A stretch of DNA of 64,000 nt from Chitinophagaceae bacterium (GTDB lineage Bacteria > Bacteroidota > Bacteroidia > Chitinophagales > Chitinophagaceae), in the NCBI GenBank assembly GCA_947454235.1, contig CANGIY010000005.1, forward strand, positions 124,001 through 188,000, given 5' to 3'. The first letter of the stretch is position 1; each line of letters starts with the position of its first letter. Below the pieces are notes generated by a model. It was not told the DNA's origin and ran no database searches. It was given only the letters and a program-made list of their open reading frames with translations. Both the position numbers and the translations under genes were made by a program. Shown piece by piece: positions 9,401-18,465 of the stretch.

Positions 9401-12400
9401 GCAACAGTTGACGCGTCAGGAAACGTATATGGAGTATCAGCGGGCGTTGTTGCAATCAGCTACTCAGTTACAACAGTATGCGGTACAGACGTTGCAAGTG
9501 TTAACTTCTCAGTTAACGCATTGCCTGATGCCGGAACAGTCAGTGGTTCTACAAGTGTTTGTGTTGGCGCCAATACTCCATTGTTCTCTACAGCACCAAG
9601 CGGTACTTGGAGCACTTCAGATGCTTCAGTTGCAACAATAAGTACAACTGGTACATTACATGGCGTTGCTGTTGGTACAGCGACTATCAGCTATTCGAAA
9701 TCTAACGGTTGCGGTACAGACATTGCAACATATTCAATTACTGTTAACCCACTTCCTGATGCTGGTTCAATTTCAGGTACTGCAAGTGCGTGCGTTGGTG
9801 CTTCTTCTACACTTTCAACAAGTGGTAGTACGGGTGGTACTTGGAGTACATCAAGCAGTTCAGTTGCCACGAACAGTGGTAGTGATATTTACGGTGTATC
9901 AGCTGGTTCAGTAACAGTTAGTTATGCGGTAACAAATGGTTGCGGAACCGATATTGCAACTCAATCATTTACTGTTAACCCAATGCCAAATGCTGGTACA
10001 ATCAGCGGTTCAACAAGTGTTTGTACTGGTGCACATACTGTATTGACTACTTCAGGAACAGGCGGTTCGTGGAGCACGTCAAGCAGTTCAATTGCTACTA
10101 ATAGCGGTGCAACTGTTTATGGTGCTTCTGCGGGTTCAACTACCATCAGCTATTCGGTATCAAATTCATGTGGTACCGATGTTGCTACTTACTCAATGAC
10201 AGTTAATCCAACTGCAGATGCAGGTTCAATATCAGGTACAACGAATACATGTGTTGCATCATCATCTGCGTTAACAGCAAGTGGAATGAGTGGCGGTTCA
10301 TGGACAAGCGGTAACACATCACTTGCAACAGTTGACGCATCAGGTAACGTATACGGCGTATCGGCGGGCGTAGTAGCAATCAGCTATTCAGTTACCACAG
10401 CATGCGGAACAGACGTAGCAAGTGTAAACTTCTCAGTGAACCCATTGCCTGATGCAGGAACTATTAGCGGTTCAACTAGTGTATGCGTTGGTGCCAATAC
10501 TCCATTGTTCTCTACAGCACCAAGCGGTACATGGAACACTTCAGATGCTTCAGTGGCAACAATAAGTGCAACTGGAACATTACATGGCGTTGCTACAGGT
10601 ACAGCAACTATCAGCTATTCAAAATCTAATGGTTGCGGAACAGACGTTGCGACTTATTCAATTACAGTTAATCCACTTCCTAGTTCAGGTTCAATTTCTG
10701 GTGTAACTACAACATGTGTTGGCACATCAAGAACATTGACTGCAAGTGGTATGAGCGGTGGTAGCTGGTCAACAAGCAATACATCAATTGCAACAGCGAG
10801 TTCAGCAGGCACAGTTTATGGCGTATCAGCAGGAACGGTAAACGTAACATATTCTTATACAAATACTTGTGGTACTTCAAATGCAACTACGTCTTTCACT
10901 GTGTCGCCATTGGCTGATGCAGGGACAATTTCTGGGACAAGTTCAATTTGTGCAGGTGCTAATACAACCTTGACTTCAACAGGTGTTTCTGGAGGTACAT
11001 GGAGTAGCAGCACTCCAACAGTAGCAACGGTATCTACTACTGGTCTCGTTCATAGTTTAACAGCAGGTTCTACTACTATTACTTACACAGTTAGCAACGG
11101 TTGCGGATCAGTTTATACAACGTACGGAGTTACAGTAGGTGGTACAATTGCGGTCTTTACTGTTACGGGTACATCACCAATTTGTGCTGGTGCAAATACA
11201 ACATTAACAACAACAGGTCCTGCCGGCGGTACTTGGACATCAAGTATTCCATCGGTGGCAACAGTAAACAGTGGTGGTACAGTTTATGGTGTAAGTGGCG
11301 GTGCAACTTGGATTGCATATTCTGTGACAAATGTTTGTGGAACACGTTCAGTACAAATGGCACTTACGGTAACACCGCTTGCAAGCGCAGGTACAATTTC
11401 AGGTGCTACAACAGTATGTACAGGGGCAAGTGCAACTTTGACCGGCACAACAACAGGTGGAACATGGGTTTCAACCAATACTTCAGTTGCCACAGTTAAT
11501 TCGTCAGGTGTTGTTCGTGGAGTTGCAGTAGGTTCAACTCAAATCATGCATATTCAAACAACAGCATGTAGTTCAGATACGGCACGTTATAATATGACAG
11601 TCAACCCTACTCCAGTAGCAGGTACTGTTACTAGCCTTACAAATCTTTGTGTAGGATCAACAGGTACATATACATCAACAGGAACGGGCGGTACATGGTC
11701 ATCGACAAATAGTTCGGTAGCAACAATCAACCCATCAACTGGTGTAGCAACAGCAGTGAGTGTAGGTACAGCAAATATGGTGTATACAGTATCAAACAGT
11801 TGTGGTACATCAAATACAACTAGCGCAGTGCTAAATGTAAGAGCATTGCCTAATGCTGGAGTCATATCAGGTTCGTCATCGACGTGCGTGGGTACAACGG
11901 CTACTCTTTCAACTACCGGCAGTGGTGGTACTTGGTCGTCTAGTGCATCGACAATTGCATCGATATCTGGCGCTTCACCTGTTTATGGAGGTGTTTCAGC
12001 AGGTTCTGCAATCATTTCTTATTCGGTTTCAACAGCGTATTGCGGGTCTCAAACAGCTACATATTCAGTTTCTGTTAACCCCGCACCAAATGCAGGCGTT
12101 ATCTCAGGTCTATTGTCAGTATGTGCTGGTAGTACAACTGCTTACACAACTACTGGTATTAGTGGTGGTACGTGGTCAGTTTCAGATGCTAGTATTGCAA
12201 CTATTTCGCCGTCAAGTGGTGTAGTTACAGGCGTTGCAGCCGGTAGATTCTCGGTTACCTATACTCAGACTAACTCGTGCGGTACAGCAAGTTCAGTTGG
12301 TTCAGGTACAACGATGGCTTTGCCGACAGCACCTGTAATAACAAATACGGTTACTTCATTGAGTGTTGGTACAACACTTACAATGACATCACCTGGTGGT

Positions 12401-14104
12401 GGTGTATGGAGTAGCTCAGATACTTCAATTGCAACAGTTGATTCAATTAGTGGTGTAGTTACTGGTGTCACTTTAGGTTCAGTTAATATAACTAAAACAG
12501 CATCAACAGCATGTGGCTCAGCAAGTTCTTATAAAACAGTTCGAGTAAAAGGATTGTATTTCACCGGTGGAAGTGAACTTTCTTTACGTGCATGCGCTAA
12601 TAGTGGTGCAAATGCTTTTTGGTTGTCTTTGAGAGCTTATAACTCAGTTTCAGGTAGAACATTGAGATGGAGTGTGCTTTCTGCACCTGTATCTGGTACA
12701 ATTTCGCCTTCTACGGTAACTGCTACAAGTATAGTTGGCATCAACACGCCGCCAACAATTTACTATAACACTGCAAGTTCATTCATTGGCTTAGATTCAT
12801 TTATAATTGGTGTTAATGATGGTTATGCATATGATACTATGAAAATTTATATGAATGTAGTAGCAAACCCGGCAGCACCAACTGTTTCTGGTCCGTCTAG
12901 TATTTGCGTTGGTAGTTCAATTACATTGACAGGTTCACCGAGCGGTGGTACTTGGTCAAGTAATAGTTCAGCTGCAATCACATATACTTCAGCTGGTTTA
13001 GTAAACGGTGTTGCAGTAAGTGGTGCGCCTATCATGTATTACAAAGTTGTTAACAGTGACGGTTGTTCAAACAAAACTGCTTATCCGGTGACCGTAGTTG
13101 GAACTAGCATTGGTGCGATATCGTCGTCTTCGTCGACTTTCTGCCCTGGTGCAACATTAACCTTAACTGCAGGTACGCCAAGTGGAACGTGGGTAGTCAC
13201 TAATCCAACTTTAGCAACAGTAACGGCTACTAGTTCGAATACGGCAAGTTTAACGCTGAGTTCAGCAGGTCTTGGTGGAAGAGACACAGTTGTTTATACA
13301 GCGTCGAATGCATGTGGTACATTCTCAATTAACTATCCTGTTAATTTAGTAGCTAATTTGCCGGCTGCAATTAATGGTCCAAGTGCTACACTTTGTCCTG
13401 GAGTAACTTACACATTCAGTGACCCGACATCGGGAGGTACATGGACAAGTTCAAATACATCGGTAGCAACAGTTAACTCTTCAACTGGTAGCCTCACAGC
13501 AGTAGTAGGCACAGGCGGTACAGCGACATTGTCATATACTAAAGTGAACGCTTGCGGATACACAGGTACCGTTACAAAGGCAGTAGCAGTGTATGCACCA
13601 TTGTCAGCAGGTATTATCTCAGGTGCAACTTCAGTAATTGTTGGAAATACAATTACCTTGGCAACAACAGGAACAGGTGGTGTTTGGAGTAGTTCCAATA
13701 CTAGTTTGGCTACTGTGAATACAGTTGGTGCAGTTAGAGGTGTAGCAGCAGGAGTTGATACTATCAAGTACACGGTAACACGTTCGGCTTGTAGCACATC
13801 AGCGGTTGCTGTTTACCCTGTTACCGTTACAACTTCACGTGGTGAATTGTCAGTAGCTACTGACAATGCGAACATGGAATTGTATCCTAACCCGGCATCT
13901 TCAATTGTAAACATAAAAGTAGCGGGCAGCAATGAACTGGAATCAGTAATTGTGACTGACATCGAAGGTAAAGTAGTTTACAGCGGTAAGTCAGAAACCA
14001 ATGAGACAACAGTTGATATGGGTGCTTTTGCAAACGGTATGTACCTGTTCAGGGTAGTAGCCGCTGGCGAAGTTTACATTCAAAAAGTGATGGTAAGCAA
14101 GTAA
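6416..14104 (+). CDS. giant T9SS-exported adhesin with about 25 Ig-like (BIG2-type) repeats
   Basis: A 2562-residue cell-surface protein. The chosen ATG gives MKRQRHGLWK followed by a hydrophobic signal segment ending near SNAQ. After it come: an N-terminal domain of the kind seen in T9SS cargo (GDVVCTGFNSNVDG, VLLKDIAAGTTF); a cadherin-like segment (TDSFKIKATN); then about 25 modules of roughly 77 residues built on GGTWSSSNTSVATVNSSG-GVVYGVSAG-ISY, most with a conserved cysteine pair. A different strand-rich insert lies around nucleotides 12550-12850. The C-terminus is a T9SS type A sorting domain starting at ELYPNPASS. BIG2-like domains usually act as spacers or in adhesion and gliding. Modules 6-9 and 10-13 form a recent duplication of 924 bp. 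The composition is very rich in Ser, Thr and Gly. A terminator follows directly. Confidence 0.9.
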   Translation: MKRQRHGLWKYVRLLLLVGLFASPQMESNAQTALSAGDVVCTGFNSNVDGSNQKFFQYVLLKDIAAGTTFKMSGNTFQTSSAVGSGSATCLVRAGVVKWVASSAMTKGTVINITTNTGGSVSASVGTASILSGCSCTSGGVYNNNSSGGKVLIYYSPSGDGTGSGQDFTGTSGTVTFKGTLVSLTAWQGTTSNTDFPTSGADVNVPYRPSDVTDTTFIASNARGGYYSGSRSFTSAASARAAIYNRANWTVNSSTSSTGAFTGGNFSFGTTPTFTGAGTITACSSGAAVSINSNLAITDGTSAGTVDTFSVFASPVHGSLSGFSTTTTTASDGTATPSGLSYSPTSGYTGTDSFKIKATNTTGNSATKTIIVTVSASPNAGTISITTGSGGAISDSFCATAYVDYVTSGSGGTWSSTNTAIATVDNTTVPGRVTGIYSSSTMPLGGTTTISYTVTTASCGSQSATRSVYIRPFSDTGSSRYPASGTIICTGATVTATSNSVTNGLPRYNNTTYGHTWTTSNSSIATVNPSTGDITGRAAGTVNITYTTAPNGCGSFFSKRSITIQTTPTGGTMSGAASICTGASTTYSVTGATTGGTWSSSNTSVATVDPSSGSVTGVGAGTATISYTATSASCGSASSTQSITINAASGAGTISGSSSVCVSGNTTLTTSGSTGGTWSSSNASLATVNTSSGVVYGVSTGSVTITYSYTGACGTSVATYPMTVNGLPVAGTISGSSNVCESATTTLTTTGTGGSWSSSSTSNATVSSSGVVRGVAAGSATISYSVTDGCGTSVATQSMTINPLPNAGSISGSSSLCETSGTTLSTSGSTGGTWSTSSTSIATNSGSNIYAVSAGSVTVSYAVTNGCGTDVATHSMTVNPLPNAGTISGSTTVCTGGSTVLSTGGMTGGTWSTSSTSIATNSGATIYGASAGSVTISYAKTNSCGTDVATYSMTVNTTPDAGSISGTTNTCVASSSALTSSGMTGGTWTSGNTSLATVDASGNVYGVSAGVVAISYSVTTVCGTDVASVNFSVNALPDAGTVSGSTSVCVGANTPLFSTAPSGTWSTSDASVATISTTGTLHGVAVGTATISYSKSNGCGTDIATYSITVNPLPDAGSISGTASACVGASSTLSTSGSTGGTWSTSSSSVATNSGSDIYGVSAGSVTVSYAVTNGCGTDIATQSFTVNPMPNAGTISGSTSVCTGAHTVLTTSGTGGSWSTSSSSIATNSGATVYGASAGSTTISYSVSNSCGTDVATYSMTVNPTADAGSISGTTNTCVASSSALTASGMSGGSWTSGNTSLATVDASGNVYGVSAGVVAISYSVTTACGTDVASVNFSVNPLPDAGTISGSTSVCVGANTPLFSTAPSGTWNTSDASVATISATGTLHGVATGTATISYSKSNGCGTDVATYSITVNPLPSSGSISGVTTTCVGTSRTLTASGMSGGSWSTSNTSIATASSAGTVYGVSAGTVNVTYSYTNTCGTSNATTSFTVSPLADAGTISGTSSICAGANTTLTSTGVSGGTWSSSTPTVATVSTTGLVHSLTAGSTTITYTVSNGCGSVYTTYGVTVGGTIAVFTVTGTSPICAGANTTLTTTGPAGGTWTSSIPSVATVNSGGTVYGVSGGATWIAYSVTNVCGTRSVQMALTVTPLASAGTISGATTVCTGASATLTGTTTGGTWVSTNTSVATVNSSGVVRGVAVGSTQIMHIQTTACSSDTARYNMTVNPTPVAGTVTSLTNLCVGSTGTYTSTGTGGTWSSTNSSVATINPSTGVATAVSVGTANMVYTVSNSCGTSNTTSAVLNVRALPNAGVISGSSSTCVGTTATLSTTGSGGTWSSSASTIASISGASPVYGGVSAGSAIISYSVSTAYCGSQTATYSVSVNPAPNAGVISGLLSVCAGSTTAYTTTGISGGTWSVSDASIATISPSSGVVTGVAAGRFSVTYTQTNSCGTASSVGSGTTMALPTAPVITNTVTSLSVGTTLTMTSPGGGVWSSSDTSIATVDSISGVVTGVTLGSVNITKTASTACGSASSYKTVRVKGLYFTGGSELSLRACANSGANAFWLSLRAYNSVSGRTLRWSVLSAPVSGTISPSTVTATSIVGINTPPTIYYNTASSFIGLDSFIIGVNDGYAYDTMKIYMNVVANPAAPTVSGPSSICVGSSITLTGSPSGGTWSSNSSAAITYTSAGLVNGVAVSGAPIMYYKVVNSDGCSNKTAYPVTVVGTSIGAISSSSSTFCPGATLTLTAGTPSGTWVVTNPTLATVTATSSNTASLTLSSAGLGGRDTVVYTASNACGTFSINYPVNLVANLPAAINGPSATLCPGVTYTFSDPTSGGTWTSSNTSVATVNSSTGSLTAVVGTGGTATLSYTKVNACGYTGTVTKAVAVYAPLSAGIISGATSVIVGNTITLATTGTGGVWSSSNTSLATVNTVGAVRGVAAGVDTIKYTVTRSACSTSAVAVYPVTVTTSRGELSVATDNANMELYPNPASSIVNIKVAGSNELESVIVTDIEGKVVYSGKSETNETTVDMGAFANGMYLFRVVAAGEVYIQKVMVSK
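8830..10680 (+). repeat. 924-bp higher-order tandem duplication inside the adhesin gene
   Basis: Four consecutive Ig-like modules are followed by four closely matching modules at a constant offset of 924 bases (308 codons, four times 77). Anchors checked: the codons for GTTNTCVASSS at 9311 and 10235, and for NTPLFSTAPSG at 9571 and 10495. Most differences are synonymous. The outer borders are approximate, because single modules also resemble each other. Confidence 0.8.
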
Positions 14105-14130
14105 TAAACTTGAATACTATAACATAATAA

Positions 14131-14162
14131 AAAGGGGTTGCATGAAAATGCAGCCCCTTTTT
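14131..14162 (+). terminator. intrinsic terminator of the giant adhesin gene
   Basis: GGGGTTGCAT (14134-14143), loop GAAA and ATGCAGCCCC (14148-14157) form a 10-bp stem with one G-T pair. It is followed by TTTTT and lies 27 bases after the adhesin stop. Confidence 0.9.
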
Positions 14163-14375
14163 GATTTCTAATATTGAATCAGATATCGGTTTAAATACTC
14201 CCAATTTTGGGCTATCAAAACGTTGAAAATTGGATTCAATTCAAGGGTACATCAGAATCCTATAATGTGAGGTTCTGCTATTTGGTCCGAATTCTTTCAA
14301 TTGCCCCATGCCAATTCAGTGGAAGATTGCACCTATTTTTAGCTTAAGTTTTTTCCATTGACAACCATATAATAT
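14163..14375. other. noncoding gap between convergent genes
   Basis: Together with the two flanking terminators, this is a gap of about 330 bases between the adhesin and the S41 protease gene. No coding frame, repeat or promoter was seen in it. Confidence 0.4.
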
Positions 14376-14418
14376 CACAAAAAAGCGGGAGAGAAAATTA
14401 TCCATTTCCCCTCCCGCT
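14376..14418 (-). terminator. intrinsic terminator of the S41 protease gene
   Basis: AGCGGGAGAGAAAA and TTTCCCCTCCCGCT (ends at 14384 and 14418) pair almost perfectly. On the minus strand the stem runs into TTTTTTGTG. It lies 20 bases after the stop of the protease gene. Confidence 0.88.
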
Positions 14419-14437
14419 CAAATTATGGTAACCGATT

Positions 14438-16126
14438 TTATTTCTTTGGTTTAAGTAAGCTATTGTATTCTGCTGTGTTTTGAAGTATAGAAATGGCTTT
14501 ATCCATTTCTATATCATGCTTCAGACTGTATGCAGCACGGCCTTTTGAGAAATAATAACGGGAAACGATTTCGTTTTCAAGTGTTTCTTTAACGTTATCC
14601 TTATTTTTCATTAAATCCTGTTTTTTGTCGTGCGAAAGTTTCGACTTCAATGCATCAAATTCTTTCCTCGTCTCATCATAGGATTTTTCACGCATTGCTA
14701 CCGATTTCAAAGAATCGAAAGCGACTTCAGCATCTGTTTGGTAGCCATATTCTTTCTTTTCAGCCCATTTCATAAAATCCTGAAACTCGGCATCCGTTAG
14801 CGAGAAATTAGAAGGGTCTGTGATTGTAGGGTGTTTACCGGCATATTCAGTAGCATAATCGAAGAAAATGTTTTTGGTGAGCATAGAAGAAGTGATTTTA
14901 GCCATTCCATCATTATGCACTTTAATGTCAGGGTCAATGCCACCCAAACTTAAAACTGTTCTTCCGTTGAATGTCTTGTATGATTTTTTGAGTGAATCAG
15001 CAAAGCGACTCACTGATTTATCAGCATTTCTATGGCTATAATCTATTGCCTGAATACAACGACCGCTTGGCGTGTAATACTTGGCTACTGTAAGTTTGAG
15101 TTTAGCATTAAATCCGAGGTTGCGTACCACCTGTACCAAACCCTTTCCGTAAGAGCGTTCGCCTAAAATAACAGCTCTATCCATGTCTTGCAGGCTTCCT
15201 GATACAATCTCAGATGCTGACGCCGAAGATTTATTGACCAAAATAGCCAATGGTATTTCCATGTTCCAAGGCAGGTCGGCAGTTTTATATTCTTTATCCA
15301 TGTCGGGTATCTTACCCTTTGTGTTCACAACTAGTTGGTCTTTATTAATGAACAAATTAACAATCTTTACTGCTTCCTCTACCAAGCCACCCGGGTTGTT
15401 GCGTAAATCTAACACCAAACCTTTTAAGTTGGGTTGTACTTTTTGTAAGCTATCGATAGCGTCTTTCAACTGGCGGGCGCATCCTTGAGTGAACTGACTC
15501 AGTTTCACCATAGCAATATTTTTATCTGTGCCTAGCAAAGCTGCAAAAGGAACTGCGGCAACTTCAACTTCGCCTCTGGTAACCACTTTGGTTACTTCAT
15601 TTTGGGTATAGGCATCAATAATTTTGATGTTGATCGATGTGCCGGGCGTACCTTTTAATAGTACACTCAAATCATCGACGCTCTTACCTTTAACTGATTG
15701 GTTGTCAATTGAAATTAAAATGTCGCCGGGGTGCATTCCAGCTTTTTGGGCAGGGCTACCTTCAAAAACATCAGCCAGATAAAGTACGTCGCCCTTGCGT
15801 TGCACATTAGCACCAATGCCGCTGTACTTGCCTGTCATCATGAACTGATATTCTTCGATATCGGCTTCAGTTACGAAATTAGTATAAGGGTCCAGGTCTT
15901 CAAGCATCGCATCAACACCGGTTTTTACCAATTTGCCGGGCTCAATCGGATCAACGTAAAATGCATTAAGCTCTTTAAAGATGTTGGAATAGATATCCAG
16001 ATTCTTTGAAATCTCAAAAAATGGGTCGTTTGCAGACTTGGCATTGGTGAATAGAAAAAACGCTGAAGTCAACCCTACACCCAGGAAGAATCCGTTTCCA
16101 TTTTTTAGTTTTCTTAAAAAACTCAT
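14438..16126 (-). CDS. C-terminal processing peptidase, S41 family with PDZ domain
   Basis: A 562-residue periplasmic or inner-membrane-anchored serine protease of the CtpA/Prc family. The ATG at 16126 gives an N-terminal hydrophobic anchor (FFLGVGLTSAFFLF, about residues 13-26). A PDZ domain spans roughly 95-170 (GIGANV, AGMHPGDILISID). The peptidase core contains LVLDLRNNPGG (237-247), the nucleophile region KSSASASEIVSG (299-310) and the catalytic lysine in YGKGLVQ (K328), so the Ser-Lys dyad is intact. A helical tail of about 130 residues follows. An ATG ten codons upstream is possible but would add residues before the anchor. These enzymes trim or degrade envelope proteins from their C-termini. 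Confidence 0.93.
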   Translation of the reverse strand: MSFLRKLKNGNGFFLGVGLTSAFFLFTNAKSANDPFFEISKNLDIYSNIFKELNAFYVDPIEPGKLVKTGVDAMLEDLDPYTNFVTEADIEEYQFMMTGKYSGIGANVQRKGDVLYLADVFEGSPAQKAGMHPGDILISIDNQSVKGKSVDDLSVLLKGTPGTSINIKIIDAYTQNEVTKVVTRGEVEVAAVPFAALLGTDKNIAMVKLSQFTQGCARQLKDAIDSLQKVQPNLKGLVLDLRNNPGGLVEEAVKIVNLFINKDQLVVNTKGKIPDMDKEYKTADLPWNMEIPLAILVNKSSASASEIVSGSLQDMDRAVILGERSYGKGLVQVVRNLGFNAKLKLTVAKYYTPSGRCIQAIDYSHRNADKSVSRFADSLKKSYKTFNGRTVLSLGGIDPDIKVHNDGMAKITSSMLTKNIFFDYATEYAGKHPTITDPSNFSLTDAEFQDFMKWAEKKEYGYQTDAEVAFDSLKSVAMREKSYDETRKEFDALKSKLSHDKKQDLMKNKDNVKETLENEIVSRYYFSKGRAAYSLKHDIEMDKAISILQNTAEYNSLLKPKK

Positions 16127-16280
16127 TGTCCCTTTAAATTGAAAATGAAGTAGCAAAGTACGAATACTTGTGTCATGTAAATGCTATAGAAAATATAATT
16201 TCCCGTTTTACGCTGACTATCGAATGGAATGTTTAATTTTAATTCCAATCACGGCACAAAGTTTGCATTGTTCAGAAAGT

Positions 16281-16931
16281 ATGAGACCTTCCGGCTTATT
16301 AGGGTTATTAGTTTTATTGCTGCTCCCTTTTTTATCAGTGGCACAACAACCTTTTGTGGAAGGCTATATCAGGTATAAAATACACATTGAAACACCTGAG
16401 GGGAAGTCGTTTAAGGGCACATATACTTTTACTTTTAAGGATGGGTACATTAAAAAAGAGCTGAAACTAAACAGCGGATATGCTGACGTAATTGTTATTA
16501 ACAGTAATAACAGCACAGTTTATAGCCTCAAGAACATAGCCGGTAAAAAATACGCTATTCAGTTAAGTATGGACGAAATGCAAAATCGTCAGATGAAATA
16601 TTCAGGCTTTAAACTGGAAACGAACGACAAAGACCACAAAAAACTTGATGGTGTCGATGTTGTAAAAGGGATGGTGACATTCCCGGATGGTAGTACATCG
16701 GTGATTTATTTCTCGCCAAAATGGTATCCTGACAAATCGATAACATTCGAAAAGTACCCCAATGCTCATTTTATGCCGCTCATTTTCGATTTGAAAGATG
16801 AAAATGGAGTCTCTACTTACATGGAAGCTGAAAAGATAAGCGTGAATCCGGTTGAATCGGCTGAATTCAGGGTTCCTTCAGACTATACCATTATCACCAA
16901 TCAGGAGTATAAAAACTTGAATAAATATTAA
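16281..16931 (+). CDS. secreted protein, GLPGLI/DUF4412-like
   Basis: A 216-residue protein with an N-terminal signal peptide (GLLGLLVLLLLPFLSVAQQ). The ATG at 16281 was chosen because the reading frame upstream lacks signal-peptide character. The mature part is a sequence of beta strands (FVEGYIRYKI, KGTYTFTFKDGYIKKEL, STSVIYFSPKWYP), resembling the small secreted outer-membrane-associated proteins of Bacteroidota annotated as GLPGLI or DUF4412. The function of that group is unknown. It is followed after 60 bases by the FAD oxidase gene, which has its own promoter, so they need not form an operon. Confidence 0.65.
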   Translation: MRPSGLLGLLVLLLLPFLSVAQQPFVEGYIRYKIHIETPEGKSFKGTYTFTFKDGYIKKELKLNSGYADVIVINSNNSTVYSLKNIAGKKYAIQLSMDEMQNRQMKYSGFKLETNDKDHKKLDGVDVVKGMVTFPDGSTSVIYFSPKWYPDKSITFEKYPNAHFMPLIFDLKDENGVSTYMEAEKISVNPVESAEFRVPSDYTIITNQEYKNLNKY

Positions 16932-16938
16932 TTTCCGG

Positions 16939-16968
16939 TTGCCGCAGTTGACAATAGACATATTTTTG
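16939..16968 (+). promoter_or_regulatory. promoter of the FAD-linked oxidase gene
   Basis: TTG at 16939-16941, then 19 bases, then TATTTTTG at 16961-16968. This matches the Bacteroidota -33/-7 arrangement. The ATG at 16992 lies 23 bases after the -7 box. Confidence 0.65.
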
Positions 16969-16991
16969 CAAGGCAACAATTTTCTAAATAC

Positions 16992-18395
16992 ATGGCTTTC
17001 AATCAGCTCACTTCTGTTGACCTGGATTTTTTTAAATCAATTTCCGGCGAATCGTACGTACATACATCCGGCGATGTAATGGAACGTTGTGCGTCAGACC
17101 ACACTGAAGATTTTGTGTTTCTGCCTGACGTTGTAATTCAACCGGGTACTGTAGAAGAAGTGAGTGCAATAATGAAGTATTGCAACCAACGTTTATTGCC
17201 CGTTACTCCGCGTGGAGCGGGTACAGGTTTAAGTGGAGGTGCATTGCCCATTTTCAAAGGAGTGGTGCTGGACATGCGCCGTTTTAATCAGATTCTCAAT
17301 ATCGATAAACGCAACTTTCAGGTGACCACCGAACCGGGTGTCATCACTCAGGTACTGCAAGATACGTTGAAAGCGGAAGGGCTCTTTTATCCTCCCGACC
17401 CTGCAAGCAAGGGTTCGTGCTTTATTGGTGGCAACATCTCTGAGAATTCAGGCGGACCTAAGGCAGTTAAGTATGGAGTGGTTAAGGACTATGTATTGAA
17501 TTTGGAAATTGTGTTGCCCAACGGTGAAGTTATCTGGACGGGTGCCAATGTGTTGAAGAACTCAACGGGCTACAACTTAACCCAGTTGATTGTAGGAAGT
17601 GAAGGGACACTGGCGGTTGTTACTAAAATTGTTTTGCGACTGATACCAGCTGTACAGAATGACATTACGTTATTGGTGCCATTCAGAGATTCGTTTCAGG
17701 CATGTGAGGCAGTCAATGCAATTTTTTTGGCCGGTATAACCCCATCGTCGCTTGAATTTATGGAGCGTGATGCATTGGAATGGAGCATGAAGTATTCGAA
17801 TGCCGGAACCATCGCTATTCCGGAAGATATAAAGGCGCATCTTTTGATAGAAGTAGACGGCAACCACATGGAAGAGTTGTATCGCGATGCCGAAAAAATC
17901 GCGGAACTGGTGCAGAAATATGATATTGGTGAGGTGCTGTTGGCTGATTCTTCAGAACAAAAGGCGATGTTGTGGGCATTGCGCAGGAAGGTGGGAGAAG
18001 CAGTAAAAAGCCATTCGGTGTACAAAGAAGAAGATACCGTTGTGCCACGTGCTGAATTGCCATTCTTATTGAAAAAAGTGAAAGAGCTGGGTTATAAATT
18101 TGGGTTTAAATCGGTGTGCTATGGTCATGCGGGAGATGGAAACTTACATGTAAACATAGTAAAGGCAGATATGAGCGAGCAAGACTGGAAAGAAAAATTG
18201 CCGGTGGGAATTCGTGAACTGTTTGAATATGTAGTGTCCATTGGCGGTACTATTTCAGGGGAACATGGAATTGGATTGGTACAGAAACCATACATCGATA
18301 TTGCGTTCACTGCAACCGCCATTCAACTGCAAAAACAAATCAAGCAAGTATTTGACCCCAATGGCATCTTAAACCCCGGTAAAATATTTCTATAA
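16992..18395 (+). CDS. FAD-linked oxidase, glycolate oxidase GlcD/D-lactate dehydrogenase family
   Basis: A 467-residue flavoprotein that oxidises a 2-hydroxy acid such as glycolate or D-lactate. The PP-loop for FAD binding is RGAGTGLSGGALP (residues 74-86), followed by PPDPASKGSCFIGGNISENS. The C-terminal oxidase domain has the metal/substrate motif CYGHAGDGNLHVN (about 375-387) and GGTISGEHGIG, both typical of the GlcD-like vanillyl-alcohol-oxidase superfamily. No GlcE or GlcF partner genes are adjacent, so a stand-alone dehydrogenase is more likely than a glycolate oxidase complex. Exact substrate not decided by sequence alone. Confidence 0.92.
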   Translation: MAFNQLTSVDLDFFKSISGESYVHTSGDVMERCASDHTEDFVFLPDVVIQPGTVEEVSAIMKYCNQRLLPVTPRGAGTGLSGGALPIFKGVVLDMRRFNQILNIDKRNFQVTTEPGVITQVLQDTLKAEGLFYPPDPASKGSCFIGGNISENSGGPKAVKYGVVKDYVLNLEIVLPNGEVIWTGANVLKNSTGYNLTQLIVGSEGTLAVVTKIVLRLIPAVQNDITLLVPFRDSFQACEAVNAIFLAGITPSSLEFMERDALEWSMKYSNAGTIAIPEDIKAHLLIEVDGNHMEELYRDAEKIAELVQKYDIGEVLLADSSEQKAMLWALRRKVGEAVKSHSVYKEEDTVVPRAELPFLLKKVKELGYKFGFKSVCYGHAGDGNLHVNIVKADMSEQDWKEKLPVGIRELFEYVVSIGGTISGEHGIGLVQKPYIDIAFTATAIQLQKQIKQVFDPNGILNPGKIFL

Positions 18396-18465
18396 ATAGG
18401 TTCAATCGCCTGCTTCATTTTTTTAACCTTTCCCTAAAAACATTTGCATTATTTTGCAAACATCT

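Noticed and set aside
11587-11865. Val/Pro-rich minus-strand frames opposite the giant adhesin
   Set aside because: Reverse reading of Thr/Ser/Gly-rich repeat codons; the same kind recurs at each module and has no independent support.
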